Shown piece by piece: positions 1 to 7,598 of a stretch of DNA of 64,000 nucleotides. The position numbers and the translations under genes were made by a program. The stretch comes from Methanolinea mesophila (GTDB taxonomy: Archaea; Halobacteriota; Methanomicrobia; Methanomicrobiales; Methanospirillaceae). How positions within the stretch are numbered: the stretch's first letter is position 1; every line of letters starts with the position of its first letter. Location: positions 2,237,529 to 2,301,528 of the forward strand of contig NZ_JAGGKR010000001.1 of NCBI RefSeq assembly GCF_017873855.1. The letters are read 5' to 3'. The notes beneath the pieces are model-generated. The model ran no database searches. It was not told the origin of the DNA and saw only the letters and a program-made list of their open reading frames with translations.

Positions 1-78
1 AGGGAGGGGGTGTTCCCTGAGCACCACGGCTGGGTGATGTTCCGGGATCCCTGGGGTTTTTTCAGGAAAGGAAAGTGA
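1..78 (+). CDS. C-terminal end of an unidentified gene (partial)
   Basis: Reading from base 1 there are 25 sense codons followed by TGA at 76-78. The peptide ends HHGWVMFRDPWGFFRKGK, rich in aromatic and basic residues, and the codon use resembles the other genes here. It would be the tail of a gene that begins left of the window. No family can be named from 25 residues, and an accidental open frame of this length is possible. Confidence 0.4.
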   Translation, partial: REGVFPEHHGWVMFRDPWGFFRKGK

Positions 79-195
79 TCCCCCGCGTGGCAGATGGGGC
101 GGCCGGGGAGGGCCGTAATCCTGCCCGCAGCCTACTCCGATGTGCGACCAAAACCGGGGACGCGGAAAGACAGGTAAGGGGGGCAATCCGGAATG

Positions 196-215
196 AAAAA
201 ACGGGGGGGGGGTAT
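196..215 (-). terminator. Oligo-T terminator-like tract after the KamA-like gene
   Basis: On the minus strand, about 18 bases past the stop of the radical SAM gene, a run of ten C (bases 203-212) is followed directly by G and six T (196-201). Oligo-T is the usual archaeal termination signal. The ten-base homopolymer is itself unusual. Confidence 0.35.
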
Positions 216-229
216 TTTCGCTCTGCCGG

Positions 230-1492
230 TCACCCGGTGACGCTGGAGTCGTCCGGGACTCCCGGCCCCCGGGAATTGAAGGGAAAATCCTCCCCTTCTC
301 CGCCCGCAAGACCGCAATCGTCGATCATCTCGGTATAATCGTCGAACCAGTACGCGTCCGGGTTGCTCCGGTAGACCATGAACCGACCCCGGTCGGCAGG
401 GTCGGCCGCCTGGTGGTACTTGAAATACACTGCTCCCTCGGTCTTTCCCACCACCTCGATCTTGCCCGAGGCGTGCGACATGACGAAACGGGCTCTCTTC
501 GCAAGGCCGGAGCAGGCCGTGCGTGCCCGTTCGAATATCTCGTATGCTTCCTCGACCGGGAGTTCGAAGTGCCGGTTCCCGAGCGTCGGGCGGCACTGGA
601 ACACATAGTAGGGGGGGATCCCGATGAAAGAGAGTTTCCTGAAGAGATCTGCAAGGACCTCCGGATCGCTGTTGATTCCCCGGGTGAGCGGGGTCTGGTT
701 CACGATTATCGCTCCCGCCTCCCGCATCAGTTCCATGCCGCGGATAGCCTCGGGGGTAAGCTCCCGGGGGTGGTCGAAATGCGCCATAAGGTAGATCTTC
801 TTCTCCGGGGTGCTGTAGTTCCGTATCATGGCGGGAAGCGTGGGATCGTTCGTTATCCTGAACGGGTTGAACGCAGGGATCTTGCTCCCGATGCGGATGA
901 TCTTCACGTGATCGATCTCCCTGATGCGGGAGATTATCGCCTCAAGCCGCGGAGTGGAAAGGATGAGCGGGTCACCCCCGGTGAGCAGGACGTTGGTGAT
1001 CTCGGGATGGTGCCCGATATAGGACATCCCCTGCGAGAGGTCACGTGCGATCTCGTCTTCATGCCGCATAAAAAGCCGTTTTCTGAAGCAGAAACGGCAG
1101 ACCCCGCCGCACACGTCGACGGCGAGGACCAGCGCAGTCTGCGGGTACTTGTGCTGGACCCCCGGTGCCACCGTGTAGGTCTTTTCGCCGGATGCATCGA
1201 GGGCTCCCCAGTCCTCGAGTTCCCGCGAATCGGGGATAATGATCTTCCGGATGGGATCTTCCGGGTCGTTCCAGTCGATCAGGGACAGGTAATACTCGTT
1301 GGCCCGGAACGAGAATTTCTTCGTCACATCCGCGAGGGATTCTTTCAGGGGAGGCGGGAGCCCTCCGACCCTGTCGAGCGAGGTGATGTACTGCGGATTC
1401 CCGCTGCCCCGGGCCGGGGTTTTTTTGCAACCTTCTCCGAATAGCTGCTGTTCATCAGGTTTCATTTCCGGTCTCTCCGTATGCGGTTTCAT
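230..1492 (-). CDS. KamA-family radical SAM protein (lysine 2,3-aminomutase-like)
   Basis: A 420-residue protein of the lysine 2,3-aminomutase family, which use a [4Fe-4S] cluster, S-adenosylmethionine and PLP to move an amino group between neighbouring carbons. The radical SAM cysteines are in VDVCGGVCRFCFRKR (C-x3-C-x2-C, near residues 128-135). The likely PLP lysine is in SHASGKIEVVG in the C-terminal part. In classical lysine aminomutase the matching segment reads VDAPGGGGK and holds a substrate-binding Asp; that Asp is missing here, so lysine may not be the substrate. No acetyltransferase partner (ablB) is adjacent, so a role in making N-acetyl-beta-lysine is not supported by context. 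The frame stays open to a TTG at 1600. I prefer the ATG at 1492, which has GGGGATC six bases upstream; an ATG at 1465 is also possible. Confidence 0.85.
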   Translation of the reverse strand: MKPHTERPEMKPDEQQLFGEGCKKTPARGSGNPQYITSLDRVGGLPPPLKESLADVTKKFSFRANEYYLSLIDWNDPEDPIRKIIIPDSRELEDWGALDASGEKTYTVAPGVQHKYPQTALVLAVDVCGGVCRFCFRKRLFMRHEDEIARDLSQGMSYIGHHPEITNVLLTGGDPLILSTPRLEAIISRIREIDHVKIIRIGSKIPAFNPFRITNDPTLPAMIRNYSTPEKKIYLMAHFDHPRELTPEAIRGMELMREAGAIIVNQTPLTRGINSDPEVLADLFRKLSFIGIPPYYVFQCRPTLGNRHFELPVEEAYEIFERARTACSGLAKRARFVMSHASGKIEVVGKTEGAVYFKYHQAADPADRGRFMVYRSNPDAYWFDDYTEMIDDCGLAGGEGEDFPFNSRGPGVPDDSSVTG

Positions 1493-1920
1493 CCCTCGAT
1501 CCCCGGGCCTGTCGGACGGGTGAAGGGACGATTGTGTGTGAAAGCCCCGATGAGAACTCATCGAAGTACTTAGAATGTGCGGTTTCTCTTCTGTATTCAA
1601 TTCATAAAATAGTTGCTATCGGAACAGCATATAGGGCGGTTATAACTAATTTTTTTTTCTGGGGAAGGTAGAGCGCGGCAATGAAAGGACCCCGGAGCTC
1701 AGAGATGCCACCCCGCGTAAGGCAGCCTCGTTCCCGGAGCGGAAGTGCCGCAGCATGAAGTTTGTCACCCGACCTGTGAGGTCCGGGGGAACCAGGGGTG
1801 GAGTTATCGCGAGCCTGCCCGCCCGGTCCGCGGGCCGGAATTCCCGACACGCACCGGGGTTGCGGCCCGGCAGTTCTATACCCTTCCGCCCCCTATGCGG
1901 GAATGAGACGAGGAAACGTG
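1493..1920. other. Divergent intergenic region, KamA-like gene / bcp
   Basis: No convincing gene. The stretch 1600-1670 is AT-rich. On the minus strand CTATATGC around 1626-1633 would suit a TATA box for the radical SAM gene. An 82-codon frame on the minus strand (1602-1850) has a low-complexity product and no ribosome site and is not taken as a gene. Confidence 0.5.
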
Positions 1921-2418
1921 ATGAGTGACGAAAAGAGTGACCCCCTCGCGGGCATGCCCGCTCCAGGGTTCTGCCTCCCCTCGGCAGATGCGAAGGAGGT
2001 CTGCCTGGACTCGTTCCGGGGAAAGTGGGTGGTCGTATACTTTTACCCGAAGGACAATACCATGGGCTGCACCCTGGAAGCGAAGGGATTTACCGACGAG
2101 TTCGATGAATTTGCCCGGCTTGACGCGGTGATCCTTGGGATAAGCCCGGACACTGAGGAGAGCCACCGGAAATTCATCGGGAAGCATGATCTCCGTATCA
2201 CCCTGCTCTCTGACACCGGACACGAGGTACTCGAGGCGTACGGAGTATGGAAGAAGAAAAAGATGATGGGCCGCGAGTTCGATGGCGTCGAGCGGAGCAC
2301 GTTCCTCATCGATCCACGGGGAAACGTGGCGTCGGCCTGGAGGAAGGTCAGGGTTGCGGGACATGTGGCCGAGGTCCGGGAAACCCTGGAAAAGATGGCG
2401 GGACGGCCTGGTACGTGA
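1921..2418 (+). CDS. bcp: Bcp-type peroxiredoxin (thiol peroxidase)
   Basis: A 165-residue AhpC/TSA-fold peroxiredoxin of the BCP/PrxQ class, which reduces hydrogen peroxide and organic peroxides in the cytoplasm. The peroxidatic Cys lies in DNTMGCTLEAKGF, where most relatives read TPGCTxEA. PrxQ proteins that use a second, resolving Cys carry it five residues later (CxxxxC). Here that place is Gly, so this looks like a one-Cys form needing an external thiol. A conserved FDGVERSTFLIDPRG strand follows. The frame opens at 1798, but the family homology begins just after the ATG at 1921 (MSDEKSDPLAG), so that start is used. Confidence 0.9.
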   Translation: MSDEKSDPLAGMPAPGFCLPSADAKEVCLDSFRGKWVVVYFYPKDNTMGCTLEAKGFTDEFDEFARLDAVILGISPDTEESHRKFIGKHDLRITLLSDTGHEVLEAYGVWKKKKMMGREFDGVERSTFLIDPRGNVASAWRKVRVAGHVAEVRETLEKMAGRPGT

Positions 2419-2503
2419 GTAGAGAACAGCGAGGCGGGAACCGGGCTGGTTCCCGGGATAACCGGTTACCTTCCGGCCGCATGGCAAGGGCTATGAGCGG
2501 AAC

Positions 2504-3148
2504 ATGACGATCCAGGCCGCTGAAAACGTCCCGGACCCGGGAGATCGTTCCCCACGCGATGACGGACTTCCGGAAGATCCCGCGGTGTTTACTATAGGCC
2601 ACTCGACACATACGCTCGAAGAGTTCATCGGGATCCTGAAAGAAGCGGGGATCTCACTGGTCATCGACGTGAGGACCGTCCCCCGCTCGAGGCACAACCC
2701 CTGGTTCAACCGGGAGGATCTCGCCCAGGCTCTCAGGGACTCCGGGATAGGGTACGTCCACTGCGCCGGGCTCGGGGGGTTCCGCCACCCGGTCCCGTTG
2801 CAGGAATCGGTCAACAAAGGGTGGAAACATGAAGCGTTCCGTGCATATGCCGATTACATGCAGACCGACGGGTTCTGGGCAAGCCTGCATGAGGCGATGG
2901 ATCTCGCCCGTTCGGGGAAGGTGGCGCTGATGTGCGCCGAGGCGGTCCCCTGGCACTGCCACCGCTCGCTGATAGCGGATGCCCTCACGATATCGGGAGT
3001 GAGGGTCGTGCACATCCTCGATGCGGGAACGAGGATGGCGCACCATTTGACCCCCTTCGCCCGGGTGGCAGGGGGCAGGATTAGCTATCCGAAGGACCCC
3101 GGGCAGGAGACCCTCGGCCGGTTTATCGAAGAGGACAACGCGAAATAA
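2504..3148 (+). CDS. DUF488 family protein
   Basis: A 214-residue protein of the DUF488 family. Diagnostic segments are FTIGHSTHTLEEF near residue 28, VIDVRTVPRSRHNPWFN, and the Cys/His signature LMCAEAVPWHCHRS. The family has no firmly established biochemical role; the conserved CxxxxxxHCHR suggests catalysis or metal binding, which is inference. It follows bcp on the same strand after 85 bases, and the two may share a transcript. The first 25 residues are poorly conserved, so a start further in is possible. Confidence 0.85.
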   Translation: MTIQAAENVPDPGDRSPRDDGLPEDPAVFTIGHSTHTLEEFIGILKEAGISLVIDVRTVPRSRHNPWFNREDLAQALRDSGIGYVHCAGLGGFRHPVPLQESVNKGWKHEAFRAYADYMQTDGFWASLHEAMDLARSGKVALMCAEAVPWHCHRSLIADALTISGVRVVHILDAGTRMAHHLTPFARVAGGRISYPKDPGQETLGRFIEEDNAK

Positions 3149-3215
3149 AAACGCAGGAAGCGTGATTTGTAAGAGTGGGGGAGAAAGCCTGCCGTGACGG
3201 CCTTTCCCGGACCCG

Positions 3216-3902
3216 CTAAAACGGCAGTTTCCGGTCTCCTGCGGGGGTAAGGACCGCGGGGTCCTTGTTCTGTGGAGCGTTTACCGCGCCCGACACCTGG
3301 TAAGCTATCAGAAGGTCTTCCGGGTAGGGGGTGAGAATTTCCCCAAGATCCTCTTCCCCCGGGCTCCCGGGTTCGATCCACCTTTGCTCGAATCCTGGAA
3401 GAAGAATCGCAGGCATGCGGTCATGGTACCGCGCCACGAGGGGGTTCGGCGGGGTAGTCACGATGGTGAAGGTACTGAGCGGTTCCGGCGAATCGCACTG
3501 GCGGACCTCGTAAAGTCCTGCAAATGCCATTAGCTGTCCATCCTTCCGGCGTATATAGAACGGGACCTTTCCCCGGCCTTCATTCCGCCACTCGAGGAAC
3601 CCGGTGGCCGGGACGAGGCACCGCCGGTGGAGGGTGGCGGAACGGAAGAGCGGCTGGGTGAGCAGGGTTTCGGCCCGTGCATTGATGGGACGGCGGGAGG
3701 TCGCAGGGTCCTTTACCCAGGAGGGGACGAGTCCCCACTGCATCATCCGTAATTCCCTTACACCTCTTTCCGCGGAAAAAAAGATCACCGGAGCCGTCTC
3801 CGAGGGGGCGATGTTGTACTGCGGTGCAGGATCCCTGTCAAGGTGCACCAAGAATCTCTCGCCGAGGCCGACGGTGAGGGTGATGGTGAACCTGCCGCAC
3901 AT
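3216..3902 (-). CDS. SRAP-family protein (YedK/HMCES-like abasic-site shield)
   Basis: A 228-residue SOS-response-associated peptidase-fold protein. The family (HMCES in animals, YedK in E. coli) bonds covalently through Cys2 to abasic sites in single-stranded DNA and protects them. Seen here: catalytic Cys directly after the start Met (MCGRFTI), the Asn/Glu active-site segment INARAETLL, and the histidine in ARYHDRMPAIL. The start is fixed because Cys2 must be exposed by Met removal. The ATG overlaps the stop of the upstream HAD gene as ATGA (3902-3904/3900-3902), implying translational coupling. Length is normal for the family. Confidence 0.93.
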   Translation of the reverse strand: MCGRFTITLTVGLGERFLVHLDRDPAPQYNIAPSETAPVIFFSAERGVRELRMMQWGLVPSWVKDPATSRRPINARAETLLTQPLFRSATLHRRCLVPATGFLEWRNEGRGKVPFYIRRKDGQLMAFAGLYEVRQCDSPEPLSTFTIVTTPPNPLVARYHDRMPAILLPGFEQRWIEPGSPGEEDLGEILTPYPEDLLIAYQVSGAVNAPQNKDPAVLTPAGDRKLPF

Positions 3903-4624
3903 CAGATTTCCCCCCGGTCCTCTCCGTCCGCCCCGACCAGGTCGAGGAGATCGTCGAACGTCATGAGGACGTGATGCGCACCGCCGTTTCCCGGAGCGGG
4001 GGAATAGTCCCCGTACCTGGCGTAGGCGGTGATCAGGCCGAGCCGGTGCCCGGGCTCGATGTCCCGGCGGGGGCTGTCCCCCACCAGGAGGGTCTCCGGC
4101 GCCCGTGTTCCGAGCAGGTCCAGCGCGAGGAGAAACGGTGCAGGGTCCGGCTTCTTTTTTCCCGTGTGGTCGCAGGTGACGATGTGGTCGAAATAGGGGG
4201 CGAGCCCCGAGATGCCGAGACGTTCGCAGGCGTCCTCGTGGTGAGCGTCCGTCACCAGGGCGGTGGGATATCCGCGGCTGCGGAGGCGGGAGAGGGTCAG
4301 GGCGACTCCCGGGTACGCGACGATATGGCGCATCTTCTCTCGCCGGTAAATCCGGCAGCATTCCCGGTAGCCCTCTTCGGTGTACAGCCCGGAGTCGAGG
4401 AGGTAGTCCCGGAGGTTCTCGGGGTCTTCGTACTCCCGGACCCTTCTCGTAAAATAGGAATAGATCCGGGCTCCGTCCCTCCTCCGCAGGCTCGCGGAGA
4501 TCGCGTGGCATGCCTTCCTCTTCGCCCCCACGAGGTCGAACAGGGTGTTGTCCACGTCGAATATTAGAGCCTTGATAGGTTTTTGACACATATTTGGAGA
4601 CTGAAATTCTATAGTTTCTCGCAT
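3902..4624 (-). CDS. HAD-family hydrolase (phosphatase-like)
   Basis: A 240-residue haloacid dehalogenase-superfamily hydrolase. Motif I is LIFDVDNTLFD (nucleophile Asp near residue 23), motif II is TALVTDAHH, motif III the Lys in GKKKPDPAPFLL, and motif IV the Asp pair region LLVGDSPRRDIEPG. A helical cap sits between motifs I and II, as in the phosphoglycolate-phosphatase/YjjG group. The substrate cannot be told. It is the first gene of a two-gene unit with the SRAP protein; a nucleotide or sugar-phosphate clean-up role near DNA repair is only a guess. The ATG at 4624 has AGGA four bases upstream; an ATG at 4591 has no ribosome site. Confidence 0.88.
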   Translation of the reverse strand: MRETIEFQSPNMCQKPIKALIFDVDNTLFDLVGAKRKACHAISASLRRRDGARIYSYFTRRVREYEDPENLRDYLLDSGLYTEEGYRECCRIYRREKMRHIVAYPGVALTLSRLRSRGYPTALVTDAHHEDACERLGISGLAPYFDHIVTCDHTGKKKPDPAPFLLALDLLGTRAPETLLVGDSPRRDIEPGHRLGLITAYARYGDYSPAPGNGGAHHVLMTFDDLLDLVGADGEDRGEI

Positions 4625-4773
4625 TTTCCTGAGAGATTATCATTAATTCTGATATGATAAATGGATGGAATGAGGGAATGGGCTACCGTGATTATCCGCA
4701 TGTCTCACCGGCACTTTATCTTCAGAAATGATGTTATTGGCCCCCGCACTACAAGTAGAAGGTTAGAATATCA

Positions 4774-4953
4774 GTGAAAATTTTTAAACGATATATGCAA
4801 TTTATTTCAAGTTTGCGACTCATATGGGCATTTTTTATGGTGTTTTCGGTCATCGTATTTATCGCAAACTGGTTTTGGGTCACCTGGGGTTTTAACCGCG
4901 GCGATCTCTTAATTGAAAAGAGTTTGGAGGCTGGTCCCTACTATCACCTATGA
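4774..4953 (+). CDS. Small single-pass membrane protein (59 aa)
   Basis: From a GTG at 4774 the frame runs 59 codons to TGA at 4951. The product starts MKIFKRYMQFISS and has one strong hydrophobic helix (about residues 14-40: LRLIWAFFMVFS then IANWFWVTW) and an acidic tail ending EAGPYYHL. It lies in an AT-rich patch, and its stop overlaps an ATG at 4950 in frame with the next gene. I do not recognise the family. The weak ribosome site and GTG start keep confidence moderate. Confidence 0.5.
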   Translation: MKIFKRYMQFISSLRLIWAFFMVFSVIVFIANWFWVTWGFNRGDLLIEKSLEAGPYYHL

Positions 4954-5015
4954 TCCCGGCCCCTTTTCCCTGGGGGGTCCATATCTTTTTTGCCTCTCAA
5001 ATCTTTCAGAAAATT

Positions 5016-5432
5016 ATGAAAGGGGGATTGGAAATTCTTGTTTTGGTGGTAGCTGCCGTTATTGTGTGTGGCTGCACGGATCAAGGAACAACGAGAGTGA
5101 ATCAGCCAGACCCGATTGTTGGCGTCTGGATTGAAGATCTCATGGACATAAATTCTCCTTATATCGTAACGTTCACTTTTTTTGCTGATGGAACGTTCAC
5201 CGCTCAAATTCCGGACAGGCCCATACCAGGTCATTGGACCAGGCTCCGGGAGAATCAATATGTAGTAACATACGATTTCGCTGAGGAAACAAGGTCGTTT
5301 ATTTACGATCCAGATTCTGATACCCTGTCTGAGCCGCAATATCCCTCTTTGACAATTTATCGTGCTTTAAAGATGCCAATTTCCACGACTATCGCTCAAA
5401 CCTCGATAGCAACACCAAATCCAACGCGGTAA
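5016..5432 (+). CDS. Predicted secreted lipoprotein
   Basis: A 138-residue protein with an N-terminal hydrophobic signal (MKGGLEILVLVVAAV) ending in a lipobox-like VCGC, with Cys near residue 20 for lipid attachment. The mature part reads like a small beta-barrel: GVWIED, FTFFADGTFTAQI, GHWTRL and YVVTYDF are repeated strand patterns seen in lipocalin-like or META-like lipoproteins. It ends in a Thr/Ser-rich tail. The frame is open from an ATG at 4950 that overlaps the preceding small gene; the start at 5016 gives a normal signal peptide and is preferred. The function is unknown. Base composition is more AT-rich than the flanks. Confidence 0.7.
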   Translation: MKGGLEILVLVVAAVIVCGCTDQGTTRVNQPDPIVGVWIEDLMDINSPYIVTFTFFADGTFTAQIPDRPIPGHWTRLRENQYVVTYDFAEETRSFIYDPDSDTLSEPQYPSLTIYRALKMPISTTIAQTSIATPNPTR

Positions 5433-5556
5433 AACTTGCACCGACAATTGGGGCATACGGCAGTCGGGAGCAGGGTGTCTCCGTATATCCCGAAACGACC
5501 TCGAAAGGTATTTACAACCGGAGATTCCAAAACCCCCCCTGGAGATTGCGAGAACG

Positions 5557-6942
5557 ATGATCCTACGGCAGATAACCTCCCCTGGCCTTGCCCACAACTC
5601 CTACTTCCTGGGCTCGCAGGGAATGGCCATAGTAATAGACCCCAGGAGGGATTGCGAGGTCTTTTTGGAACTTGCGAGGGAGCACGATATGAGGATCACT
5701 CATATCTTCGAGACGCACAGGAACGAGGACTACGTCATCGGCTCGCTCGAGCTTGCCGCCCGGTGCGGTGCGGCGATCTTCCACGGGAAGGCGACAGAGT
5801 TTGCCTACGGGACCGCGGTCAGTGACGGAGACGAGTTCGCGGTCGGGAGCCTCCGGTGCAGGGTGCTCGAGACCCCCGGGCACACCATGGAGCACATCGC
5901 AGTGGCGGTCACCGATACGGAAGTCTCGGCTCTCCCCTTCCTTGTGTTTTCCGGAGACGCCCTTTTCGCCGGGGACGTGGGGAGGACCGATTTCTTCGGG
6001 CAGGAGAACAGGGCCCGGGTATCGGGGATGCTCTACGACAGCATCCACGAAAAGATCCTTCCGCTCGGTGACGGGGTCATCATGTGCCCGGCGCACGGTG
6101 CAGGGTCGGTGTGCGGTGCGGAGATCGCGGACCACCAGTTCTCCACCATCGGGTACGAAAAAGCGACCAATCCACTGCTGAAGATGGACAGGCAGCATTT
6201 TATCGGTTACAAGGTCGCGGAACATCACTATATGCCCCCTTACTTCGGGGAGATGGAGCGCCTCAACCAGTTCGGTCCTCCCGTAAAAGGTCATGTCCCC
6301 GACCTCGTCCCCATGGAGATCGGGCAGGTGAAGAACCTGATGGCGAACGGGGTACAGATCCTCGATATCCGGGCTCCGACCTCGTTCGCCGGGGGGCATA
6401 TCCCGGGGAGCATCTCGATCTGGCGGGAGGGAATCTCCGCGTATGCCGGTTATTTCCTGGACTACCATACTCCCATCGTCCTGGTAGCTGACTTCGACCT
6501 GGGTCTGGGGCAGGTCGCCGAGTTCCTCTTCAGGATGGGATACGACAACCTGGAGGGATACCTTGCCGGAGGGTTCCCCGCGTGGTTCAAGGCCGGTGAG
6601 CGAACCGCCCAGTCAGGAGCATGGACTGTCCAGAAGTTGTCCTCCGTCCTTTCGGAGAACAGGGACCTTTTCCTGCTCGACGTGCGGGATATCAATAACC
6701 GCGAAGATGTCGGATATATCCCGGGTTCGGCGCATATTTACGCGGGGGAGCTCCCGGACCGTGCATGCGAGGTCCCGAAGGACAGGCTCGTCGTCGTCTA
6801 TTGCGATGCGGGGTACAAAGGCTCGCTCGGGGCGAGCATCCTCTCCCGGCTCGGGTACCCCTCGGTGGTCAACCTGCTCGGCGGGATGGGGGCCTGGATA
6901 AAGGCAGGATACCCGGTCGCCGGGAAAAATACGGGAAAATAG
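5557..6942 (+). CDS. MBL-fold hydrolase with two rhodanese domains (persulfide dioxygenase-like)
   Basis: A 461-residue fusion: a metallo-beta-lactamase-fold domain (about 1-245) of the ETHE1/persulfide dioxygenase type, then two rhodanese domains (about 255-345 and 360-455). Metal ligands visible are THIFETHRNEDYV (a known variant of THxHxDH in this group), ETPGHTMEH, FSGDALFAGDVGR and CPAHGAGS. The second rhodanese keeps the active Cys in VVVYCDAGYKGS; the first has lost it (IVLVADFDLG) and is probably structural. The architecture suggests handling of sulfane sulfur or persulfides, for instance moving sulfur or detoxifying it; in a strict anaerobe the oxygen-using reaction is doubtful. Stand-alone gene. 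Confidence 0.88.
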   Translation: MILRQITSPGLAHNSYFLGSQGMAIVIDPRRDCEVFLELAREHDMRITHIFETHRNEDYVIGSLELAARCGAAIFHGKATEFAYGTAVSDGDEFAVGSLRCRVLETPGHTMEHIAVAVTDTEVSALPFLVFSGDALFAGDVGRTDFFGQENRARVSGMLYDSIHEKILPLGDGVIMCPAHGAGSVCGAEIADHQFSTIGYEKATNPLLKMDRQHFIGYKVAEHHYMPPYFGEMERLNQFGPPVKGHVPDLVPMEIGQVKNLMANGVQILDIRAPTSFAGGHIPGSISIWREGISAYAGYFLDYHTPIVLVADFDLGLGQVAEFLFRMGYDNLEGYLAGGFPAWFKAGERTAQSGAWTVQKLSSVLSENRDLFLLDVRDINNREDVGYIPGSAHIYAGELPDRACEVPKDRLVVVYCDAGYKGSLGASILSRLGYPSVVNLLGGMGAWIKAGYPVAGKNTGK

Positions 6943-6976
6943 TTTGAGAAATTGAGCAAGCGCCGGAATTAAAATT

Positions 6977-6990
6977 AAAAATATTTATGT
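6977..6990 (+). promoter_or_regulatory. TATA-type promoter for the flavin-binding gene
   Basis: AAAAATATTTATGT lies 34-47 bases before the ATG at 7024. With transcription starting about 25 bases downstream this leaves a short leader containing AGGTGAGCGA, a good ribosome site. Confidence 0.55.
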
Positions 6991-7023
6991 AGCCCTGGCG
7001 ATTACGCAACATCAGGTGAGCGA

Positions 7024-7499
7024 ATGGAGATCGTGAAGATTCCCCGCATGGACAAGAAAGAATACGATAGCCTGATCGAGGAAGGATACGTGAGCCGGAT
7101 CGCCTTCCAGGGAGAAAAATACCCGTATATCGCTCCCTTCATGTACGTATTCGACGGCAAGTTCATCTATTTCCTTTCCACCAAGTACGGAAAGAAGATT
7201 GAGTATTTCAGGAAAAGTCCCTACGTCGCGGTGGAGATAGAAAAATACACCAAGGACCTTTCGTGTTTACCTTCGTCACTATGCAGGGATATCTCGAGGA
7301 GGTCACCGACTCGATCGAGAAGAAGATCATCAGGAAGGAGTTCGTGGAGATGATCAAGAGCAAACACCTCTCGACGAACATCCTCGCGGCCCTCGGCCAT
7401 TCGCCCTCGGACCCCCCGGAGGCGATCGCAAAGGAGGAGCGGTCCCTTGTCTGGAAACTGACCGGGGTCAAGGACCTGGTAGCCCTGAAATCATTGTAA
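7024..7499 (+). pseudogene. Pyridoxamine-phosphate-oxidase-fold flavoprotein, frameshifted
   Basis: The first frame (7024 to about 7263) encodes an FMN-binding split-barrel start: IPRMDKKEYDSLIEEGYV, YIAPFMYVFDGKFIYFLST, SPYVAVEIEKYTKDLS. The family then continues in another frame from 7263: FTFVTMQGYLEEVTDSIEKK and on to the stop at 7497. One base is missing close to 7264, between the codons for DLS and FTF. Joined, the product would be about 157 residues, normal for this family of small flavin- or F420-binding proteins. The two halves match so cleanly that this is either a recent mutation or a sequencing error. Confidence 0.8.
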
Positions 7500-7598
7500 C
7501 AATTTTTTCGGCATACCGGAGCATACGGTATCATCCATCTCCCGCAGTACCGGCAGGATCAGAACTTCGCATTTTGCCTCGAATACGAACGCGTCTCA

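Noticed and set aside
1602-1850. 82-codon minus-strand frame upstream of the KamA-like gene
   Set aside because: Low-complexity product, no ribosome site, and it covers the likely promoter.
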